A stretch of DNA of 46,088 nucleotides from CAZXSK01 sp964642855 (GTDB lineage Bacteria > Planctomycetota > Phycisphaerae > SM23-33): positions 1-46,088 of the forward strand of contig CAZXSK010000029.1 of the NCBI GenBank assembly GCA_964642855.1, given 5' to 3'. Under the pieces are notes generated by a model. The model was not told the DNA's origin. It worked only from the letters and a program-made list of their open reading frames with translations, and ran no database searches. The number at the start of each line of letters is the position of its first letter. Position 1 is the stretch's first letter. The translations under genes and the position numbers were made by a program. Shown piece after piece: positions 41,030-46,088 of this stretch.

Positions 41030-43714
41030 ATGGCTGAAGAGATGCGAATACCCTACAGCGACAAGGACGTAGACCCGCCCGAGACGATGGACTGGCTGGG
41101 CAGCCTGGACTTCACGCTCGCCACCCATGGAGAAGATCGGGTGCGCTATCTGCTGAAGGTCCTCTCCGAAGAAGCCTACCGAAAGGGCGTCGAACTGCCC
41201 GTGACGGTCACCACGCCGTACATCAATACCATCAGCCCCGACGACCAGCCGCCCTACCCGGGCAATCGCGAGATCGAACGTCGCATCAAGAGCCTCATCC
41301 GCTGGAACGCCATGGCCATGGTGACACGCGCGAACAAACATTTTTCCGGCATCGGGGGGCACATCTCCACGTTCGCCTCGGCGGCCACGCTGTACGAAGT
41401 CGCATTCAACCATTTCTTCCGGGGGCGTACGGAAGGCTTCTCCGGAGACCTGGTCTTCTTCCAGGGACACGCGTCGCCGGGCATCTATGCCCGCGCGTTC
41501 ATGGAAGGCCGCCTCGATGAGAAGCACCTGGAGAACTTCCGGCGAGAACTGGCCGAAGGCGGCGGACTGAGCAGCTACCCGCACCCCTGGCTGATGCCGG
41601 ACTTCTGGCAGTTCCCGACCGTTTCGATGGGCCTGGCGTCGATCCAGGCGATCTACCAGGCGCGGTTCCAGCATTACATGATCGACCGGGGCCTGATGGA
41701 AAACGACGGGGCCAAGGTCTGGGCCTTCCTCGGTGACGGCGAAATGGACGAGCCCGAGTCAATGGGCGCGATCACCCTCGCTGCCCGCGAGAAGCTCGAT
41801 AATCTCATCTTCGTAATCAACTGCAACCTCCAGCGGCTCGACGGGCCGGTGCGAGGCAACGGCAAGATCATCCAGGAACTCGAAGGCGCCTTCCGCGGGG
41901 CAGGCTGGAACGTCATCAAGGTCGTCTGGGGCGAGGACTGGGACCCGCTGATCTACGGGAAGTATGGCCGGCTTCTCACCGAGCGCATGGCCGAAGCCGT
42001 CGACGGCGACTTCCAGAAGTACTCGGTCTCGCCCGGCTCCTACATCCGAGAGCACTTCTTCGGGAAACACCCGGAACTGCTGGAAATGGTCAGCCACCTG
42101 TCCGACGAGAAGCTCGAGAAGCTTCGCCGCGGAGGCCACGATCCCGAGAAGGTTTTTGCGGCTTTCAATCTGGCTATGCAGAGCGAGGATCGCCCGACCG
42201 TGGTCCTCACCAAGACAATCAAGGGGTATGGCCTGGGCGAGGCGGGCGAGGGCAAGAACATCACCCACCAGCAGAAGAAACTCAACGAGCAGGAGCTGAT
42301 CGAGTTCCGCAACCGCTTCGGCATTCCGGTCTCCGACGAGGACGTCGCCAACGCGCCCTTCTACAGGCCACCCGAGGACAGCGAGGAAATGAAGTACCTC
42401 AAGAAGCGTCGGGCTGCCCTCGGGGGGGCGGTCCCCGCGCGAACCCAACTGGCCGGTCCGATCGAAACCCCAGCCATCGACGACTACCAAGAGTTCCTCG
42501 AAGGCTCCGACGGCAGGGAAGTCTCCACGACGATGGCCTTCGTGCGCTTCTTCGGCAAGCTGCTGCGGGACAAGAGCGTCGGCAGGTATCTCGTGCCCAT
42601 CGTCCCCGACGAGTCCCGCACGTTCGGCATGGAAGGCCTGTTCCGCCAGGTGGGCATCTACTCGCACGTCGGGCAGCTCTACGAACCCGTCGACGCCGAA
42701 ACCATGCTCTACTACAAGGAAGCCACCGACGGGCAGATCCTGGAGGAAGGCATCACCGAGGCCGGCTCGATGGCGTCGTTCATGGCCGCAGGCACGGCCT
42801 ACGCTACCCGCGGCGTGCCGATGATCCCGGTGTACATCTACTACTCGATGTTCGGCTTCCAGCGCATCGGCGACCAGATCTGGGCTGCCGGCGACATGCG
42901 CTGCAGGGGTTTCATGCTCGGAGGAACCGCCGGACGCACGACCCTCAACGGCGAAGGCCTGCAGCACCAGGACGGCCACAGCCACCTGCTGGCGTCGGCG
43001 TACCCGACCGTTCGGGCCTATGACCCGTGCTTCGCCTACGAGATCGCCACGATCTTTCTGCACGGGATGAAGCAGATGTATCAGGAGCAGGAAGACGTCA
43101 TCTACTACCTGACCCTTCAGAACGAGAACTACGAACATCCGCCCGCACCCGAGGGCGTAGCCGACGGAATCATCAAGGGCATCTACCGGTACAGGAGCGT
43201 CGACGCGGGCAGCGACAGCCTGAGGGTACAACTTCTGGGCAGCGGCGCGATTCTTCGCGAGGTGCTTCGCGCGCAGGACATCCTTGCCGAGAAGTTCAAC
43301 ATCTCCAGCGACGTCTGGAGCGTGACCAGCTACGGCCAGCTCCGCCGCGATGCCCTCGCCGCCGAGCGATGGAACCGTCTGCACCCCACCGAGGAACCAC
43401 GCGTTCCGTACGTCACGGAGGTGCTCAAAGACCAGCAAGGCCCGGTCGTGGCTTCGTCGGATTACATGAAGGCCGTATCCGAACAAATCACCCGCTGGGT
43501 GCCCGGGGGCGTGCACGCGCTGGGTACCGACGGGTTCGGCCGCAGCGATACCCGACCCGTGCTCCGAAGACATTTCGAGATCGACGCCGAGAGCATTGTG
43601 ATAGAGTCACTCTACCAGCTCTCGAACGAAGGGAAGCTGGACGGCGACGACGTGGGCAAGGCGATCGAGCAGCTGGATATCGATCCGGACAAGGCAGACC
43701 CGCAGACGGCGTAG
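41030..43714 (+). CDS. aceE: Pyruvate dehydrogenase E1, homodimeric AceE type
   Basis: This 894-residue thiamine-diphosphate enzyme decarboxylates pyruvate and passes the acetyl group to lipoyl-E2. It is the single-chain AceE type, with 'RWNAMAMVTRANKHFSGIGG' and 'HISTFASAATLYEVAFNHFF' near the N-terminus and the thiamine motif 'FLGDGEMDEPES' with 'NLIFVINCNLQRLDGPVRGN' (about 237-285). The middle and C-terminal transketolase-like domains are present ('TFGMEGLFRQVGIYSHVGQ', 'GEGLQHQDGHSHLLAS', 'LGTDGFGRSDTRPVLRRHF'). GAGG lies 6 bases before the ATG. Length is normal (E. coli is near 887). Confidence 0.95.
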   Translation: MAEEMRIPYSDKDVDPPETMDWLGSLDFTLATHGEDRVRYLLKVLSEEAYRKGVELPVTVTTPYINTISPDDQPPYPGNREIERRIKSLIRWNAMAMVTRANKHFSGIGGHISTFASAATLYEVAFNHFFRGRTEGFSGDLVFFQGHASPGIYARAFMEGRLDEKHLENFRRELAEGGGLSSYPHPWLMPDFWQFPTVSMGLASIQAIYQARFQHYMIDRGLMENDGAKVWAFLGDGEMDEPESMGAITLAAREKLDNLIFVINCNLQRLDGPVRGNGKIIQELEGAFRGAGWNVIKVVWGEDWDPLIYGKYGRLLTERMAEAVDGDFQKYSVSPGSYIREHFFGKHPELLEMVSHLSDEKLEKLRRGGHDPEKVFAAFNLAMQSEDRPTVVLTKTIKGYGLGEAGEGKNITHQQKKLNEQELIEFRNRFGIPVSDEDVANAPFYRPPEDSEEMKYLKKRRAALGGAVPARTQLAGPIETPAIDDYQEFLEGSDGREVSTTMAFVRFFGKLLRDKSVGRYLVPIVPDESRTFGMEGLFRQVGIYSHVGQLYEPVDAETMLYYKEATDGQILEEGITEAGSMASFMAAGTAYATRGVPMIPVYIYYSMFGFQRIGDQIWAAGDMRCRGFMLGGTAGRTTLNGEGLQHQDGHSHLLASAYPTVRAYDPCFAYEIATIFLHGMKQMYQEQEDVIYYLTLQNENYEHPPAPEGVADGIIKGIYRYRSVDAGSDSLRVQLLGSGAILREVLRAQDILAEKFNISSDVWSVTSYGQLRRDALAAERWNRLHPTEEPRVPYVTEVLKDQQGPVVASSDYMKAVSEQITRWVPGGVHALGTDGFGRSDTRPVLRRHFEIDAESIVIESLYQLSNEGKLDGDDVGKAIEQLDIDPDKADPQTA

Positions 43715-43756
43715 CAGGAGAACAGAACCCAGCAGTCCCAACCGAAGGACCCGCAC

Positions 43757-45205
43757 ATGCCTCAAGACATCAAGCTCCCCGATCTGGGCGAAGGAATCGA
43801 ATCGGCCGACGTGGTCAGCGTGCTCGTCAACCAGGGCGACACGATCGAGAAGGAACAGTCCATTCTGGAGATCGAGACCGACAAGGCCACCGTCGAAGTG
43901 CCCTCCCCCGCCGAAGGAACCGTGGCGGAGATCAAGGTCCAGAGCGGCCAGTCCGTCTCCGTCGGCGACGTCCTGATGACGCTGGAGGAAGGCGGAAGCG
44001 AAGAACAAGCCAGCGACTCCGATCAGCAGCAGACGAAGGAAAAGCCGGAGAAGAAGGAACCGGAGGAAGACAAGAAGAAGCAGGAGTCTCAACAGCAAAA
44101 GGAGTCCGAGCAGGAGCAGGAGGACTCGGAGAAGGAAGAGGCCAGGGAGGCCGAGGCCAAGGAAGCTGAAGACGAAGCGTCCGCGGAGTCCCAGGCCGAA
44201 ACGGAGCAACGCTCCGAAAGCGAAGGCAAGGCTGAGACATCCGAGCCGGGGACCGTGACGGCCGAGGCTGATCGCTCCGCAGCAGGCCGGCCTGACAAGC
44301 TGATTCCGGCAGGCCCGGCCGTTCGGCGAATGGCAAGGGAAATGGGCGTGGATCTCCAGAAGGTTCAGGGAAGCGGGCCCGGCGGCCGGATCGATCGGGA
44401 AGACCTGCTCAGCGCGGTGCGCCAGTTGACCCAGACTCCGGGCGGGCAGACTCTCCCGGCCGGCGAGAAGGCCCCGGGCGAGCCCGATGCCGGCAAGTGG
44501 GGGCCGATCCGCAGAGAGAAGCTCTCCAAGGTCCGACGGACCATCGCGGAGAAGATGCACGAATCCGCCTCGACGATCCCCCACGTCGCCCATTTCGACG
44601 AGGTCGACGTCACCGAACTCGACGCCTTCCGGAAGAACCACAAGGAGGAACTGGCGAAACAGGACGTCCGGCTGACAATGATGCCTTTCGTGATCCGCGC
44701 GATCGCCACGGCCCTGCGGAATCAGCCGGTGCTCAACGCGTCGATCGATCTTGAAAGCGGCGAAATTGTCTATCACGACTACATCAGCATCGGCATTGCG
44801 GTCGACACCGAGCGCGGGCTGGTGGTCCCGGTCCTGCGCAACGCCGATCGACTGAGCATCGCCCAGATCGCTTCGGGCGTTTCCGAACTCGCCGAGAAGG
44901 CGCGCAACAACGACTACGAGATCGACGACCTTCGAGGCGGAACGTTCACGATCTCCAACGTCGGCGCGATCGGCGGGTGGTTCTCCACCCCGATCATCAA
45001 CAAGCCCGAATCGGCGATCATGCTCCTGGGACGCAGCAAGCGCAAGCCCGTGGTGCTCGATGACGGTCAGATCGAGCCCCGGCTGATCATGCCCCTGAGC
45101 CTCAGCTACGATCACCGCCTGATCGACGGGGCGAACGCAGCGAGGTTCATGAACGAAGTCGCTGCCCAGTTGAGCTGTCCCGGGCTCCTGCTGCTGACGG
45201 CCTGA
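43757..45205 (+). CDS. aceF: Dihydrolipoyl acetyltransferase (E2) with charged linker
   Basis: This 482-residue E2 carries the acetyl group from AceE to CoA. It has one lipoyl domain (1-80), with the lipoylated Lys43 in 'EIETDKATVEVPSP', and a peripheral-subunit binding domain (about 185-220, 'AVRRMAREMGVDLQKVQGSG'). The catalytic domain (about 250-482) ends with His453/Asp457 in 'LSLSYDHRLIDGANAARF'. The linker between the first two (about 83-178) is extremely charged, mostly Glu, Lys, Gln and Ser, where Ala-Pro-rich linkers are usual. E. coli AceF has three lipoyl domains; this has one. AAGGA lies 7 bases before the ATG. The gap from aceE is 42 bases. Confidence 0.94.
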   Translation: MPQDIKLPDLGEGIESADVVSVLVNQGDTIEKEQSILEIETDKATVEVPSPAEGTVAEIKVQSGQSVSVGDVLMTLEEGGSEEQASDSDQQQTKEKPEKKEPEEDKKKQESQQQKESEQEQEDSEKEEAREAEAKEAEDEASAESQAETEQRSESEGKAETSEPGTVTAEADRSAAGRPDKLIPAGPAVRRMAREMGVDLQKVQGSGPGGRIDREDLLSAVRQLTQTPGGQTLPAGEKAPGEPDAGKWGPIRREKLSKVRRTIAEKMHESASTIPHVAHFDEVDVTELDAFRKNHKEELAKQDVRLTMMPFVIRAIATALRNQPVLNASIDLESGEIVYHDYISIGIAVDTERGLVVPVLRNADRLSIAQIASGVSELAEKARNNDYEIDDLRGGTFTISNVGAIGGWFSTPIINKPESAIMLLGRSKRKPVVLDDGQIEPRLIMPLSLSYDHRLIDGANAARFMNEVAAQLSCPGLLLLTA

Positions 45206-45216
45206 GGCGCGGCGCG

Positions 45217-45690
45217 TCAGAGGTCCTTGCGGTAGAGGATCAGCGTGAACTCGATCGGTCCGTTGCGGTACTCGCGCGTGCCTGTGCGCCCGTAGCCGAA
45301 CGATTCGTAGAGTTTCTGAGCCCCGATCTGCCCGGTCGTGGTGTCCAGCACCAGGCTGCGGCAGCCCAGTTCCTTCGCACGCCCTTCCAGGGCAGCCAGG
45401 ATCGCCCGTCCGAGTCCTTTGCGCTGATGGTCGGGGTCGACACGCATCCGCTTGACCTCGGCCTGATCATCGCTGACCCTGCACAGCGCGCCCATACCCA
45501 CGATCTGTCCGTCGATCTCAGCGACCAGGAACTCGCCGTCGCGCAGATACACCTCTTCGATGTGGTGCAGGTCGTCGTCCCACGGGCCATTGCCGCCGTG
45601 GGCGCCGACCTCATGGAGCGCCCGATTGTGGAGGTGCCACACCGCCGGGGCATCGTCCGGCTGATAGCGCCTGATTCGCGGATCTCTCAT
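45217..45690 (-). CDS. GNAT family N-acetyltransferase
   Basis: This 157-residue protein has the GNAT fold: 'YQPDDAPAVWHLHNRALHE' (helix 1-2), 'EFLVAEIDGQIVGMGALCRV' (strands 2-4), the acetyl-CoA loop 'VDPDHQRKGLGRAILAALEG', and 'RSLVLDTTTGQIGAQKLYES' with 'FGYGRTGTREY' at the end. The substrate is unknown; many relatives acetylate small amines or protein N-termini. The start at 45690 was chosen because the open frame further upstream runs through a terminator and the tRNA gene. It is convergent with aceF, 11 bases apart. Confidence 0.85.
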   Translation of the reverse strand: MRDPRIRRYQPDDAPAVWHLHNRALHEVGAHGGNGPWDDDLHHIEEVYLRDGEFLVAEIDGQIVGMGALCRVSDDQAEVKRMRVDPDHQRKGLGRAILAALEGRAKELGCRSLVLDTTTGQIGAQKLYESFGYGRTGTREYRNGPIEFTLILYRKDL

Positions 45691-45721
45691 GGCTGCATGG
45701 TAGCGAGGTGGGACGGAAATG

Positions 45722-45747
45722 AAAACGCCCCACGGGATCGCGGGGCG
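45722..45747 (-). terminator. Rho-independent terminator after tRNA-His
   Basis: On the minus strand, CGCCCC/GGGGCG arms with a 10-base GC-rich loop are followed by TTTT. It lies 18 bases after the tRNA 3' end and 32 bases before the GNAT start. Confidence 0.7.
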
Positions 45748-45765
45748 AATCGGCCGGCGGCCAAG

Positions 45766-45840
45766 GGTGACTGAGGGGATTCGAACCCCCGACCCCCTGG
45801 ACCACAACCAGGTGCTCTAACCAACTGAGCTACAGTCACC
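45766..45840 (-). tRNA. tRNA-His (GTG)
   Basis: All arms fold: acceptor GTGACTG/CAGTCAC, D-arm GCTC...GAGC, anticodon stem CCTGG/CCAGG with loop TTGTGGT (anticodon GTG), and T-arm with TTCGAAT. The base before position 1 is G, and the base after the acceptor stem is C, giving the G-1:C73 pair specific to tRNA-His. CCA is not encoded. Confidence 0.95.
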
Positions 45841-45915
45841 GTGGGGAACCAGCTAAGTTTACTGATCGGTCCTGTAATGTCAATGGTCAAAAGCAGCCAC
45901 GGACAGCGCAAAAGC

Positions 45916-45939
45916 ACGGACGCTGCGGTGAGCGTCCGT
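45916..45939 (-). terminator. Hairpin after the partial gene at the window end
   Basis: A perfect 9-bp stem (45916-45924 with 45931-45939) and 6-base loop are followed on the minus strand by GCTTTTGC. It is a plausible terminator for the gene that ends at 46002. Confidence 0.6.
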
Positions 45940-46001
45940 GGGGGGGAACCGGTAATCCAATGCCCGGTAGTTTGTCTCGCCCACTGCGGGGGGCTGATTC
46001 G

Positions 46002-46088
46002 TTACGCGGATGCGGCGATGCGGAGCTGGCGCGTCTTGGCCGAAGCGTTCTTCATGGCCGTGGCGATGGCTTCCTGCAACTCGCTGGC
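46002..46088 (-). CDS. Partial gene, C-terminal 28 residues
   Basis: Only the last 28 codons are inside the window, in frame to the edge and ending in TAA. The visible end contains 'ELQEAIATAMKNASAKTRQL' and closes 'RIAASA'. Ala-, Lys- and Thr-rich helical character could suggest a small basic nucleoid-type protein, but this is too short to identify. A hairpin 63 bases beyond the stop supports a real gene end. Confidence 0.5.
   Translation of the reverse strand, partial: ASELQEAIATAMKNASAKTRQLRIAASA

Noticed and set aside
45691..45807. N-terminal extension of the GNAT protein to 45807
   Set aside because: It would translate through a terminator and the 3' half of tRNA-His; the family opening begins at 45690.
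1..46088. Defence system, prophage, insertion sequence or toxin-antitoxin pair
   Set aside because: I searched the gene products and intergenic regions by eye and found no transposase, integrase, nuclease-helicase set, array or short paired toxin-antitoxin genes.

Overview
The window is a GC-rich bacterial chromosome segment, probably from a Planctomycetota-like organism (Phycisphaerae or a relative) and probably a metagenome scaffold. I infer this from three things: a PilM / two membrane proteins / secretin cluster of the kind I recall from the Planctomycetes-Verrucomicrobia group, YdjY-like and PepSY-like exported proteins, and a run of 100 N. I see no phage, insertion sequence, CRISPR array or integrase. 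Almost every base is coding; the longest gene-free stretch (1222-1587) holds promoters.

Layout. 1-4.3 kb: a degenerate EAL-HDOD signalling protein, a PepSY-like exported protein with a poly-aspartate tail, a Skp/OmpH-like periplasmic protein, and an exported protein with secretin-type modules. 4.4-6.2 kb: psd and pssA, which together make phosphatidylethanolamine. 6.2-10.3 kb: recJ, divergent from the overlapping set rph / SPOR-like lipoprotein / rdgB. 10.3-12.3 kb: a membrane protein translationally coupled to a YdjY-like protein. 12.5-21.5 kb (minus strand): a type IV pilus or type II secretion-like assembly cluster with a PilM-PilN fusion, two bitopic membrane proteins and a large secretin. 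21.7-25.9 kb: mtaB, a family 4 uracil-DNA glycosylase, and a PQQ-type propeller protein that ends in a secretin-like module. 25.9-32.2 kb: a GHL6-like glycosidase, a radical SAM protein and a GH38 alpha-mannosidase, followed by rsmA. 33.2-37.9 kb: a TPR protein, rpsT with a strong terminator, a TlyA-like methyltransferase, a CDP-alcohol phosphatidyltransferase and a second EAL-HDOD protein. 37.9-45.2 kb: miaB, then the pyruvate dehydrogenase operon lpdA-aceE-aceF. 45.2-46.1 kb: a GNAT acetyltransferase, tRNA-His and the 3' end of one further gene.

Four points stand out. (1) The 100-N gap at 18593 looks artificial: both flanks carry the same 15 bases, and joining them restores one 490-residue reading frame. 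(2) PilM is fused to PilN through a PilN-type NLLP motif and membrane segment. (3) One secretin N-domain-like module, ending in a 'DG-x-V-x-x-STR-x-x-LA' signature, occurs in the secretin, the PQQ propeller protein and an uncharacterised exported protein. (4) Several genes have a -10 hexamer 6-7 bases before the start codon and no ribosome binding site, which suggests leaderless mRNAs.

All family names come from reading motifs by eye. No database search was run.
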